Positions 35,687 through 46,286 of a DNA stretch of 64,000 bases are shown in pieces (the stretch's first letter is position 1; each line of letters opens with the position of its first letter). The stretch is from the NCBI RefSeq assembly GCF_010500845.1, contig NZ_JAAAMI010000010.1, positions 62,001 to 126,000 on the forward strand. Direction: 5' to 3'. The notes beneath the pieces are model-generated. The model made no database searches. It worked only from the letters and a program-made list of their open reading frames with translations, and was not told the DNA's origin. The stretch comes from Flagellimonas sediminis. Its GTDB lineage: Bacteria > Bacteroidota > Bacteroidia > Flavobacteriales > Flavobacteriaceae. Made by a program: the position numbers and the translations under genes.

Positions 35687-37552
35687 ATGAAAACTCTACA
35701 AAAAATTGCAAGATTAATGTTTGTTCTATTTACATTGACCATGGTTTCATGCTCTGATGACGACGGACCAAACCCTCCTGAAACACAGGTTAACATTGTG
35801 GCTACAGCCCAAGCTACAGCAGAACTGAGCACTTTGGTCAGCGCACTGCAGAAGGCTGATGAAAGCTCTAACAATGATTTGGTAGCCGCTTTGAGCGGTG
35901 AAGGTCCTTTTACCGTTTTTGCCCCTACCAATGAAGCCTTCAACGATCTGTTGGCCCAATTGGATGGATTTGATTCCCTGGACGATTTCAGCACCCAACA
36001 ACTACAGGACCTGTTGGCCGTGATCCTAACGTATCACGTAGTACCTGGGGCCGCCGTGCTTTCCACCGATCTGAGTGATGGGCAGACCATTACCACACTA
36101 CAAGGTTCAACCTTGGAAGTTTCCACCACGGGCGGTGTATTTATTGGCGATGCCACTTCTGTTGACGCCAGGGTGATTACCCCAGACGTTGAAGCCTCCA
36201 ACGGTGTGGTGCATATTATTGATAAAGTATTGCTTCCCCAAGCTATTTTGGATGAATTGGCCGATATTATTTTGGTACCCATCACCGATTTGGCATTGGG
36301 AAATGAAAATTTGGAAAGTTTAGTAGCTGCTCTTCAAGCAGCGGACGGTGATCTGCCCTCAGTGTTGCGAGGTGAAGGTCCTTTCACAGTTCTTGCACCA
36401 ACCGACGAAGCTTTTGAAACCTTTTTGGGTGGCGCCCAATTGAGTGATATACCTGTAGATGTGTTGACCAATGTACTTTTGAATCACGTAATCAGTGGTG
36501 AGGTGACTTCCGCCGACTTGGCCAGCTTGGGTTCTGGATACACCAAAACTTTGGCCGTGGGAGCTGGTGACGAAAACGTTAGCCTTTATTTTGATGCATC
36601 AGGAGATGTCATCTTTAACGGGGTATCCACAGTTCAAGTGCCCGATGTAAAAGCATTGAACGGTATTGTACATGTGGTGAACGCGGTGATCGATATTCCA
36701 AATATTGTGGAGCATGCCGCGGCCAATCCAAACCTATCCTCATTGGTAGGAGCTTTGACCAGTGGCGGCAATACCACTTTTACCGACCTTTTGTCCAATG
36801 AAAATGAAGATTTCACCGTGTTTGCACCAAACAATGATGCCTTCACCGCCTTTACCAATCCTAATGGGAACGATTTGAATGCCATCTTATCCAATCACGT
36901 GGTCATAGGCGCCGCTGCATTTTCTACAGGTTTGGAAAATTCCTATGTGAACACGGCTGCCGAATTTGCAGCTAACGAAAACTTAAGCTTGTACATTAAC
37001 ACCGATGATGGGGTGACCTTGAACGGGACCAGTGATGTTATTTTCGCTGACATTGTGGCATCGAATGGTGTGATCCATGTGGTGGATGCCGTAATCGACT
37101 TGCCTACCGTGGTCACTTTTGCCGCAGCCGACCCGAACTTCTCTACATTGGTGCAAGCTTTGACCGAATTGACGCCCAGTACAGATTTTGTAAGTGTCCT
37201 TTCGGCCCAAGGTGGTTCAGGTAGTGATCCGTTTACCGTGTTCGCTCCAACCAACACTGCATTTGAAGCATTGCCCAATATTCCGGGAGAAGCTGACCTA
37301 ATTCCAATTTTACAACACCACGTGGTTGCAGGTGCCAATGTACGCTCCGGTGATTTGAGCAATGGAGCCACCGCCAATACTTTGGAAGGTGATGCCCTTA
37401 CCTTCAGTCTACCTGGCACTGGTGATAATATTGCCGATATTACCGATGGTGCAGGAAACACAGGAATAGGCATTATAGCCGTGGATGTACAGGCTATCAA
37501 TGGAGTGGTCCACGTAATTGATACGGTATTGATCCCTGACACCACAAACTAG
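35687..37552 (+). CDS. Lipoprotein with four fasciclin (FAS1) domains
   Basis: 621 residues from the ATG at 35687, giving a lipoprotein signal ending VSCSDDDG. Four tandem FAS1 domains of about 140 residues follow, each with the H1 motif (GPFTVFAPTNEAF, GPFTVLAPTDEAF, DFTVFAPNNDAF, PFTVFAPTNTAF) and the H2 motif (NGVVHIIDKVL and variants). FAS1 domains mediate cell adhesion in bacteria and eukaryotes, so a surface or periplasmic adhesive role is likely. Most relatives have one or two domains. A terminator follows. Confidence 0.92.
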   Translation: MKTLQKIARLMFVLFTLTMVSCSDDDGPNPPETQVNIVATAQATAELSTLVSALQKADESSNNDLVAALSGEGPFTVFAPTNEAFNDLLAQLDGFDSLDDFSTQQLQDLLAVILTYHVVPGAAVLSTDLSDGQTITTLQGSTLEVSTTGGVFIGDATSVDARVITPDVEASNGVVHIIDKVLLPQAILDELADIILVPITDLALGNENLESLVAALQAADGDLPSVLRGEGPFTVLAPTDEAFETFLGGAQLSDIPVDVLTNVLLNHVISGEVTSADLASLGSGYTKTLAVGAGDENVSLYFDASGDVIFNGVSTVQVPDVKALNGIVHVVNAVIDIPNIVEHAAANPNLSSLVGALTSGGNTTFTDLLSNENEDFTVFAPNNDAFTAFTNPNGNDLNAILSNHVVIGAAAFSTGLENSYVNTAAEFAANENLSLYINTDDGVTLNGTSDVIFADIVASNGVIHVVDAVIDLPTVVTFAAADPNFSTLVQALTELTPSTDFVSVLSAQGGSGSDPFTVFAPTNTAFEALPNIPGEADLIPILQHHVVAGANVRSGDLSNGATANTLEGDALTFSLPGTGDNIADITDGAGNTGIGIIAVDVQAINGVVHVIDTVLIPDTTN

Positions 37553-37592
37553 TACATTAATATACCTTAATTAAGAATAATCAATAGAAAAA

Positions 37593-37625
37593 AGCCCTCA
37601 ACATTAAATATGCTGAGGGCTTTTA
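37593..37625 (+). terminator. Rho-independent terminator after the fasciclin gene
   Basis: AGCCCTCA (37593-37600) pairs with TGAGGGCT (37614-37621), with an inner CAT/ATG pair, followed by TTTTA. It is preceded by an A tract, so it may work on both strands. Confidence 0.8.
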
Positions 37626-37773
37626 TCGTAGTAAAAATACCGTTCATCGATGACACATCAATAAGGGGATATTTTCACTACAAAAACCAATGGTTTGACA
37701 ACTATTAATTTTTTTCGCCGCGATGTTGACGCATCTTTGAAGTCCCAAATCTTTCCAAACTAAACCACAAACA

Positions 37774-37808
37774 AAAACTCCCCCAAAAATCTTTGAGGGA
37801 GTTTTTTT
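37774..37808 (-). terminator. Rho-independent terminator after the DUF6515 gene
   Basis: AAAAACTCCC and GGGAGTTTTT arms enclose CAAA/TTTG pairs with one mismatch. On the minus strand it lies 28 bases past the DUF6515 stop and ends in a T tract. It is symmetrical enough to act in both directions. Confidence 0.8.
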
Positions 37809-37835
37809 ATGTCTTGATCAAACTGCCCGAAGGCT

Positions 37836-38381
37836 TTATGGTTCCCTATCATCTTCCAGCACTTCTATGATTTCATATCCATTTTCCACTTCCTTATAAA
37901 CCGCCTGATTGAGTTCGTGCATGGTAACCCCGTCAAAATCGATTTCTTCGGCATCTTCTGGAAGTTCCTTTACTACAGCGCCAATCGGTGGGGCAGCCAC
38001 AGCATATTCCCCATCAACAGGTTGATAAAACACACCATCAGCGTAATGGTAACGAGTAGTACCTACTGTAATAATCATTGCTGTGGTGGGCACAACGGCC
38101 AACCGAAATCCCCTTGGCGGAAAAGTCCTTACATAGATTCCATTGCGGTGGATGTAGTACATGCCGCCAACAGGGTAATAGGAAATTTTACGATAAACAA
38201 TCGGTCTGGTGTTCGCTGGCAACCGTCTTAAAGTCCTACGGACCACCCTACGGTTATGACGGCGAACCTTTCTTCGAACCACCCTCCTCTCCTGCCCTCT
38301 CGTTACTTGGGCTTCGGCATACTCGGTAGTGCCCACAAAAAAGAGGGCAAACAAAAACAATATCAGTTTTAGATTTTTCAT
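37836..38381 (-). CDS. DUF6515-family secreted protein
   Basis: 181 residues with a signal peptide ending AEAQ. A strikingly Arg-rich stretch follows (about 28-58, RRVVRRKVRRHNRRVVRRTL). A Tyr- and Gly-rich domain with RYHYADGVFYQPVDGEYAVAAPP comes next, as in DUF6515 and related YHYYxGxFY proteins, and then an acidic C-terminus. The basic N-terminus and acidic tail could interact or bind polyanions such as LPS or DNA; that is inference. Function unknown. Confidence 0.82.
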   Translation of the reverse strand: MKNLKLILFLFALFFVGTTEYAEAQVTRGQERRVVRRKVRRHNRRVVRRTLRRLPANTRPIVYRKISYYPVGGMYYIHRNGIYVRTFPPRGFRLAVVPTTAMIITVGTTRYHYADGVFYQPVDGEYAVAAPPIGAVVKELPEDAEEIDFDGVTMHELNQAVYKEVENGYEIIEVLEDDREP

Positions 38382-38461
38382 ACTGCTGAATTAATGGTTA
38401 TTGCCTTTTGGACACAATTGGCTCAAAAAAGTTTAATCCGTTAATTCAATTTACGATGAAA

Positions 38462-40330
38462 TTATCTCTTGCCTGATTTTTTTTGTTGTTCGGCCTGTTC
38501 CATCATTTCGCGCATTTTACGCTGGAACTTGTTCTCCTTTTTAGGCTTGCTCTTGTTCTCCTGGATCTGCGCATGGATCTTGTCCTGGTCCAAGATGTAG
38601 TTTTTTATTACCAACATGATCAAAATGGTAATCAAGTTGGAAATGAAATAATACAAACTCAAACCACTCGCATAGTTGTTGAAGAAGAACAACATCATAA
38701 TGGGTGATAAGTACATGATGAACTTCATGTTGGGCATACCGGGTTGCTGTTGCATCTGCATGCTCTCACCTGTGGTCATTTGCATATAAAAGAAGATGGC
38801 CACCGATGCCAAAATGGGGAAGAGACTTACGTGGTCACCATAAAAAGGAATTGCGAAAGGCAAATTAAGTACTACATCATAAGATGAAAGATCATCTGCC
38901 CATAAGAACGATTTTTGCCTTAGGGCAAAAGAGGTCGGGAAAAACATGAACAGCGCGTAAAAGATAGGCAACTGCAATAAAGCTGGAATGCAACCACTCA
39001 TGGGGCTAACCCCTGCCTTATTGTAGAGTTTCATGGTCTCCTGTTGCTTTTTCATGGCATTGTCCTTGTACTTCTCATTGATTTCGGTAATCTCCGGTTT
39101 CAACACCTTCATCTTGGCTTGGGAGAGGTACGATTTATAGGTTACCGGAGACAAGGCTAAACGCACCAAAATGGTCATCACTATAATGGCAATCCCGAAA
39201 GGTAGGAAGGAGCTCAAGAATCCGTAAAATGGCGTAAAGACATGGCGGTTGATCCAACCAAAAATGCCCCATCCGAACGGGATGGACTCCACAAGCCCCA
39301 AATCCTTGTAATCATCCAATATTTTCACGTCCGTAGGGCCGTAATACCAATGCATGTGCTGGGACAATTCCCCTCCTTGTAATTTTAAAGGAGCTTTTGT
39401 ACTGTATTCCTTAGTGAAAAGAATATCCTTGCTTTCTTCTTCTACCAAGTTTTTGGAACTCAATTGGGCCGTTTCAAAATGGTCATCAGTTGCCAAAATG
39501 GAACTAAAGAAGTGTTGGCGATAGGACATCCATTTTACATCTTCTTCGGTTTCCTCATCCAATTCACTGTTTTCAGAAAGCTTGCTGATGTTGTCACCAT
39601 CATGATTATAGGTTAAACGGGTATACCTATTTTCATATTTGACACTTTTGCTGTGGCGAATACCTTTCAATTCCCATTCCAAGGTAACCGGTTTGCTACT
39701 GTTCAGCACACCGTTCAATCCTTGGGAACGTATCGTAAAATCAACTAGGTATTCGTTCGGTCTCATCTCGTAGCGATACTCCAAAAACTGGTTATCCGCC
39801 ACTTTGGCCTTCATGGAAAGTACTTGGTTGTCCCCGCTCTTGGAAAGCGATGGTTCAAAATACAGGTCGGCCGTGTTCAGAACCCTATTGTCCGAGGTGG
39901 TAAAATTCAAGGCGAAATTGGCATTGCCATCCTTCACCAAATATACCGGAACCGAATCATAGGTGACATAATTTTTCATGGTAGCCTCCACAATCTGTCC
40001 ACCCTTATTGGAAACCTCTAAATACAGCACCTCGTTTTCCAACTTGGTGGTTCCATCGGAAACAGCACTAAAACCAAATGCCCCTACTCCACTTTTATAA
40101 GCGGCTACGGCTGTAGAATCCTTAAGATTGATGGTTTGGGTTTCCTTAACGGCAGGCTTTTGGGCCTCTTCTTCAACTTTCTTTGCTTCAGCCTCAACTT
40201 GCTCTTGCTTCGCTTTTTGGGCCTCCAACTCTTCTGGGGTGGGCTGATTTTGGTAAAACATGAAAATGAGTATCCCAAAAATCAGTACAAATCCAATAAT
40301 GGAATTGATATCCAGCTTCTTTTCTTCCAT
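38462..40330 (-). CDS. yidC: Membrane protein insertase YidC
   Basis: 622 residues. The first membrane helix is at about 11-27. A large periplasmic beta-supersandwich domain runs to about residue 350. The conserved insertase core follows, with the helix ending LVRLALSPVTYKSYLSQAKM, whose Arg is the catalytic groove residue, and GCIPALLQLPIFYALF. The tail is basic (KKENKFQRKMREMMEQAEQQ). It inserts inner-membrane proteins with or without SecYEG. It has its own promoter just past pyrG. Confidence 0.96.
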   Translation of the reverse strand: MEEKKLDINSIIGFVLIFGILIFMFYQNQPTPEELEAQKAKQEQVEAEAKKVEEEAQKPAVKETQTINLKDSTAVAAYKSGVGAFGFSAVSDGTTKLENEVLYLEVSNKGGQIVEATMKNYVTYDSVPVYLVKDGNANFALNFTTSDNRVLNTADLYFEPSLSKSGDNQVLSMKAKVADNQFLEYRYEMRPNEYLVDFTIRSQGLNGVLNSSKPVTLEWELKGIRHSKSVKYENRYTRLTYNHDGDNISKLSENSELDEETEEDVKWMSYRQHFFSSILATDDHFETAQLSSKNLVEEESKDILFTKEYSTKAPLKLQGGELSQHMHWYYGPTDVKILDDYKDLGLVESIPFGWGIFGWINRHVFTPFYGFLSSFLPFGIAIIVMTILVRLALSPVTYKSYLSQAKMKVLKPEITEINEKYKDNAMKKQQETMKLYNKAGVSPMSGCIPALLQLPIFYALFMFFPTSFALRQKSFLWADDLSSYDVVLNLPFAIPFYGDHVSLFPILASVAIFFYMQMTTGESMQMQQQPGMPNMKFIMYLSPIMMLFFFNNYASGLSLYYFISNLITILIMLVIKNYILDQDKIHAQIQENKSKPKKENKFQRKMREMMEQAEQQKKSGKR

Positions 40331-40371
40331 GGAAATTATTTAGTAGAAATCTTTATCGGTAAATCCGGTGG

Positions 40372-42322
<1,951 letters not shown>

Positions 42323-42365
42323 TTGTAGGCCTAAAGTACTATCTTTCCAATAACAAATCCTTATA

Positions 42366-43229
42366 ATGAAACGTAGAAATTTTATAGCCACTGCGGCCAT
42401 CGGGTCTGCAGGTTTGGCCTCCACTTCCGCTATGCCTTCCGATCGAGGGCATTCCAAGGAGTTTAAATTGAAGAACAATGTGAACCATAGCGTTTGTCAA
42501 TGGTGTTTTGATGATATTCCGTTGGAAGATTTTTTAAAGACGCTTAAAGAACTTGGCATAAAGGCCATTGATTTGATCGGACCGAAAGATTGGCCGTTGT
42601 TGAAGAAATACGACATACATTGCTCTATGTGCAACGGTGCCGAAATTAGCCTTACCGAAGGTTGGAACAATCCCAAGTACCACGAGCAGCTTATCAAGAA
42701 TTATACGGAAATGATCCCAAAGGTTGCAGAAGCAGGGTATACCAACCTCATCTGCTTTAGCGGGAACCGAAATGGCATGAACGATTACGTGGGCCTACAG
42801 AATTGTGTGGATGGGTTGTCGCAGATCATTCCATTGGCCGAAAAACATGGGGTTGTCATCCAAATGGAGCTTTTTAACCAAGTGAACCATCCTGACTATA
42901 TGTGTGACAAAAGCCTTTGGGGAGTGGAACTGTGCAAACATTTGGGTAGCGATAATTTCAAATTGCTTTTTGATATCTACCATATGCAGATCCAAGAAGG
43001 CGATATCATCCGGAGCATCCAAAACTACCATCCGTATTTTGGGCACTATCATACCGCCGGCGTTCCCGGTCGTCATGAGATCGATGAAACCCAAGAACTG
43101 TATTATCCTGCCATCATCAAGGCCATTATGGCCACAGGTTTCAAAGGGTATGTGGCCCAAGAGTTCATTACCACTTGGGAAGACCCCTTAGCAGCCTTAA
43201 AGGATGGATTTATGAGGTGTGATGTGTAA
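42366..43229 (+). CDS. Tat-exported TIM-barrel protein, hydroxypyruvate isomerase-like
   Basis: 287 residues. A twin-arginine type signal (MKRRNFIATAAIGSAGLAST) precedes an AP-endonuclease-2-like TIM barrel. Family motifs include QWCFDDIPLEDFLK, VVIQMELFNQ (metal-binding Glu), LLFDIYHMQIQEGD and GYVAQEFITTW. Cytosolic Hyi enzymes interconvert hydroxypyruvate and tartronate semialdehyde, but exported members in Bacteroidota probably act on sugars. A second Tat-type TIM barrel follows after 49 bases. Confidence 0.88.
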   Translation: MKRRNFIATAAIGSAGLASTSAMPSDRGHSKEFKLKNNVNHSVCQWCFDDIPLEDFLKTLKELGIKAIDLIGPKDWPLLKKYDIHCSMCNGAEISLTEGWNNPKYHEQLIKNYTEMIPKVAEAGYTNLICFSGNRNGMNDYVGLQNCVDGLSQIIPLAEKHGVVIQMELFNQVNHPDYMCDKSLWGVELCKHLGSDNFKLLFDIYHMQIQEGDIIRSIQNYHPYFGHYHTAGVPGRHEIDETQELYYPAIIKAIMATGFKGYVAQEFITTWEDPLAALKDGFMRCDV

Positions 43230-43278
43230 TATCCTTATATAACCTCTGCACTAATTCAAGCAAAACAAACCAACCACC

Positions 43279-44238
43279 ATGAAAAGACGACAATTCATCC
43301 AAAATACGGCTATGGCATCCAGTGCCACCATGCTCATGGGGCTTGGTGCCTGTGCCACTCCTAGTTATAAAAGCTTGGACAGCATTGGCATACAGCTGTT
43401 TTCGCTACCTAAAATGCTCGAACAAGATCTTGCTGGCAGTCTGGCCATGTTACACCAAATGGGATATAAGGAAGTGGAAATTTATGGGCCGTATCCTTTT
43501 AGCTCAGCTTCTGCACAGGAACGATGGAAACAGATAACACCAAGTTTAGGTTTTAGTGGAAGTGGATTCTATGGAAAAACCGCCAAGGAATTCAAGGCCC
43601 TGTTGGATGAATATAGATTGAAAGCTACTTCGGGTCATATCGACATTGTTACCCTGGAAACCAAAATGCCCGCCGTGGGTGAATCGGTCCGCACTTTGGG
43701 AATGGATTATTTGGGCATATCCGCCATACCGGATGAGTTGAGACAAACTTTGGACGACTATAAACGCATTGCGGAACGTTTCAATACCATTGGGGAGAAC
43801 GCCAAAAAGGAAGGTTTTAAATTTTTATACCACAACCATGGGTACGGCATCCATGAAATGGAAGGCCAGATTCCACTTCAGATTATCCTGAATAACACGG
43901 ATCCCGATCTTGTTTTTTTTGAAATGGACATTTATTGGACCATTGCTGGCGGGGCAGACCCGGTGGAATATCTAAAAAATTATCCTGGCCGTTATGTGTC
44001 ACTTCATTTAAAGGACATGAAGGAGATTACCCATTTTAAAGGGGATGGTGGATCTGCAGACCAATGGATCGAACTGTGGCCGCAAATGACCACTGTTGGT
44101 GATGGGGCTATGAATATTAAAGCCATTGTGGAGCAAGCCAAAAAATCAGGGGTAAAACACTTTTTTGTGGAGCAAGATTTGGTGGACAATCCAAGATTGG
44201 CCTTAAAGAAAAGTATTGACTATTTGAGGACGATTTAA
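43279..44238 (+). CDS. Tat-type lipoprotein, sugar phosphate isomerase/epimerase family
   Basis: 319 residues. A twin-arginine start (MKRRQFIQNTAMASSATMLM) runs into a lipobox-like GLGAC (Cys25), suggesting a Tat-exported lipoprotein. The AP-endonuclease-2-like TIM barrel has FLYHNHGYGIHEME, FFEMDIYWTIAGGADPVEYL and HFFVEQDL, the metal-binding Glu, Asp and His positions. Relatives in Bacteroidota include 3-keto-sugar handling proteins. It is cotranscribed with the preceding TIM barrel and faces a GH20-like hydrolase, so glycan or sugar oxidation chemistry in the periplasm is plausible. Confidence 0.88.
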   Translation: MKRRQFIQNTAMASSATMLMGLGACATPSYKSLDSIGIQLFSLPKMLEQDLAGSLAMLHQMGYKEVEIYGPYPFSSASAQERWKQITPSLGFSGSGFYGKTAKEFKALLDEYRLKATSGHIDIVTLETKMPAVGESVRTLGMDYLGISAIPDELRQTLDDYKRIAERFNTIGENAKKEGFKFLYHNHGYGIHEMEGQIPLQIILNNTDPDLVFFEMDIYWTIAGGADPVEYLKNYPGRYVSLHLKDMKEITHFKGDGGSADQWIELWPQMTTVGDGAMNIKAIVEQAKKSGVKHFFVEQDLVDNPRLALKKSIDYLRTI

Positions 44239-44251
44239 ATTTGAAAAGTTC

Positions 44252-45310
44252 TTATTTGAGGAAAAGTGCCTTGAAAGTGGTGGCATCATTGTCCCCTTTT
44301 GGATTTTCCTCATAGAACATATCCAAAAAATTGGCCGCACTGGTCCAAGAGGTATGCAACATTCCCCTATACCGGGGTTTCATTTCCTTGGTGGCATTTT
44401 TTCTTAATTCAACCAACATTTGCTGCTGTTCAAGGGCCACTTCGGGTTTACGCCAAGAACAGGTAGCCACATCAAAACCGCTCATGGCAAAATAGGCGGC
44501 GGTGGGGTCTGGACGTTCATAATGCCAATCACAGATCATTACATCTTTAGGGATAAGGTCTATTGCTCTGTGGGTAGTGTTCATACTGGCCTCCCACATA
44601 CCCAAACCGGTGGTCTTGCCATCGATCAATCGATCGCCCCAAATCCAAAGGCGTTTTCCTGACTGTGCCAAATGGTTCCTGATCTTGGCCACCTCGCCTG
44701 CAAACAACTCGGCCTTATCCTTTCCGTTGCACCTTGGGCATTCTGTCATTCCAATGTAAAAAACCTCATCCATCCCCGCATGGAAGGCATCTGCCTTAAA
44801 CGCAGCGATGATCTCATCCACCAAATCAAAAACCACCTTGTGCACGTCAGGATGCAATGGGCAATAACTTTTGCAGTACAATCCATCATCATTGGGCCAC
44901 TCATATTTCTCAGGAATGGCAACGTTAGGGGTTTCATCAAATTCAGGGTACACCGTCAACAATTTGCCAAGACTACTGGCCCATGATTGGTGCCCCAACA
45001 GATTGATTTGGGGGATGATCTTAATATTATTGTTCTGACAGGCATTCACAATGTCATCCACATCTTTCTGGGAAAGGGGATTATCCGAAACAAGCTCTGG
45101 ATGTGATGTGTATTGAAAGTTATACTCTATCCGTAATACCAAGGTGTTCACTTTTCTAGGACCCAATTCCTCATAGATGAATTTTACAAAACGGGCCACG
45201 TTTTCTTTTTGGGGAGCAGCAATGGACAGACCCCGCAAAGGCAGGCTATCATTTTGTGCATGTAGGATGGAAGCCATACAGAGTAACCAAACAAAATACA
45301 TCTTCTTCAT
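44252..45310 (-). CDS. Secreted GH20-like glycosidase
   Basis: 352 residues with a signal peptide ending LHAQ. A single TIM-barrel domain has the GH20-type Asp-Glu catalytic pair D181-E182 in FHAGMDEVFY. GLSIAAPQ opens the barrel and PQINLLGHQSW forms an early strand. GH20 enzymes remove terminal N-acetylhexosamine by substrate-assisted catalysis. This protein lacks the N-terminal GH20b domain and is short, so it may have altered specificity. It is convergent with the TIM-barrel pair, 13 bases apart. Confidence 0.8.
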   Translation of the reverse strand: MKKMYFVWLLCMASILHAQNDSLPLRGLSIAAPQKENVARFVKFIYEELGPRKVNTLVLRIEYNFQYTSHPELVSDNPLSQKDVDDIVNACQNNNIKIIPQINLLGHQSWASSLGKLLTVYPEFDETPNVAIPEKYEWPNDDGLYCKSYCPLHPDVHKVVFDLVDEIIAAFKADAFHAGMDEVFYIGMTECPRCNGKDKAELFAGEVAKIRNHLAQSGKRLWIWGDRLIDGKTTGLGMWEASMNTTHRAIDLIPKDVMICDWHYERPDPTAAYFAMSGFDVATCSWRKPEVALEQQQMLVELRKNATKEMKPRYRGMLHTSWTSAANFLDMFYEENPKGDNDATTFKALFLK

Positions 45311-45354
45311 ACTATTGGTTTTAAGCAGTTTAAATTACAGGAAACCCCTAAATG

Positions 45355-45894
45355 CTATTCTTCCCATTCCTGCTGTAACGCTTCTTCAATTTTATGGTTC
45401 CATTCCATTTGCTTTTCCAGGTTTCTGGAAAAATTGGTTTCCCAATCATATTGATCTTGGTAATCCTTTAAAGCATTTAGAATATCCTTATAGATTTTTC
45501 GCACTTCTTCCTTTACATCATCGGAAAAGGAAGTACGGTGCAGCCTATTGCGCATTTTACGGGCAAAAAGTTCGGCAATGTCAAAATGGAGCTGTTCATG
45601 GCGCAACGTATTGTCCGTACATTGTTCCGGCTTGTACCACGATTCATTGGGATAGAAATAGGCATTCACCTCAAAATCCAATTTCACCTCATGGTGCAAT
45701 AAATTGGCAGAATAGGTATAACTGATACCGCTGGCCGTTGTGGCTGCAGGGACAGCTGCAGGTGGAATTTTGCCCTTAAAATCGGCCCAACTCAATCGTT
45801 TATGTTCTTCCCATGGAATGCCTTCCTCAATTTCTTGTGCAAATCCCAAAAAGCTGAGGAACAAAAAACATCCTATGGAAATTATTTTACCCAA
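45355..45894 (-). CDS. DUF922-family secreted putative metalloprotease
   Basis: 179 residues with a signal peptide ending FAQ. An SWADFKG motif near the start of the mature protein and the zinc-binding-like TLRHEQLHFDIAE (H99, E100, H103) define DUF922, a group with an HExxH peptidase signature. No enzymatic activity is established for it as far as I know. Its start overlaps the end of the OsmC gene by 13 bases. Confidence 0.85.
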   Translation of the reverse strand: MGKIISIGCFLFLSFLGFAQEIEEGIPWEEHKRLSWADFKGKIPPAAVPAATTASGISYTYSANLLHHEVKLDFEVNAYFYPNESWYKPEQCTDNTLRHEQLHFDIAELFARKMRNRLHRTSFSDDVKEEVRKIYKDILNALKDYQDQYDWETNFSRNLEKQMEWNHKIEEALQQEWEE

Positions 45895-46286
45895 TGGAAA
45901 TCGATTATTCTTTCAATATCAGGGTGAAGGCTGTAGTGCACCGGACAGGTCCTTGCCGTATGTACCAAAATCTTTCGGTTCTTTTCGGAAACATCGGCGG
46001 GCATCTCCAATTTCACTTCAATCTTGGAAATACGCCTTGGATCGGCGGCCATGTGCTTGGTCACTTCCGCCGAGGAACCCGTAAGGTCAATACCAAGATC
46101 ACGGGCTTTTATGCCCATCATGGTCATCATGCAATTTGCGAGACCCGTAGCAACCGTATCGGTTGGGGAAAAGGCTTCTCCCTTGCCATTATTGTCCAAT
46201 GGGGCATCCGTAATATATTCGTTCCCGGACCGTACATGTACATTTGTGGTCCTAAGATTTCCGTTATAGGTTACTTTTGAGGTCAT
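45882..46286 (-). CDS. OsmC/Ohr-family peroxiredoxin
   Basis: 134 residues. The two reactive cysteines are C52 (GLANCMMTMMG) and C114 (ARTCPVHYSL). The family reduces organic hydroperoxides using dithiols or lipoyl proteins. The sequence is closer to the YhfA/OsmC branch than to Ohr. It overlaps the LysM gene by 23 bases and the DUF922 gene by 13. Confidence 0.9.
   Translation of the reverse strand: MTSKVTYNGNLRTTNVHVRSGNEYITDAPLDNNGKGEAFSPTDTVATGLANCMMTMMGIKARDLGIDLTGSSAEVTKHMAADPRRISKIEVKLEMPADVSEKNRKILVHTARTCPVHYSLHPDIERIIDFHWVK

Noticed and set aside
35900..37260. Repeated GGTCCTTT/CCGTTTTTGCCCC-type segments suggesting a DNA repeat array
   Set aside because: They are the conserved H1 motifs of four fasciclin domains in one reading frame, not a CRISPR or satellite array.
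36943..37545. Open frame of 200 codons on the minus strand
   Set aside because: Antisense shadow of the fourth fasciclin domain.
42323..42478. N-terminal extension of the DUF3820 gene
   Set aside because: The extra 52 codons overlap the start of the divergent TIM-barrel gene and do not match the family.
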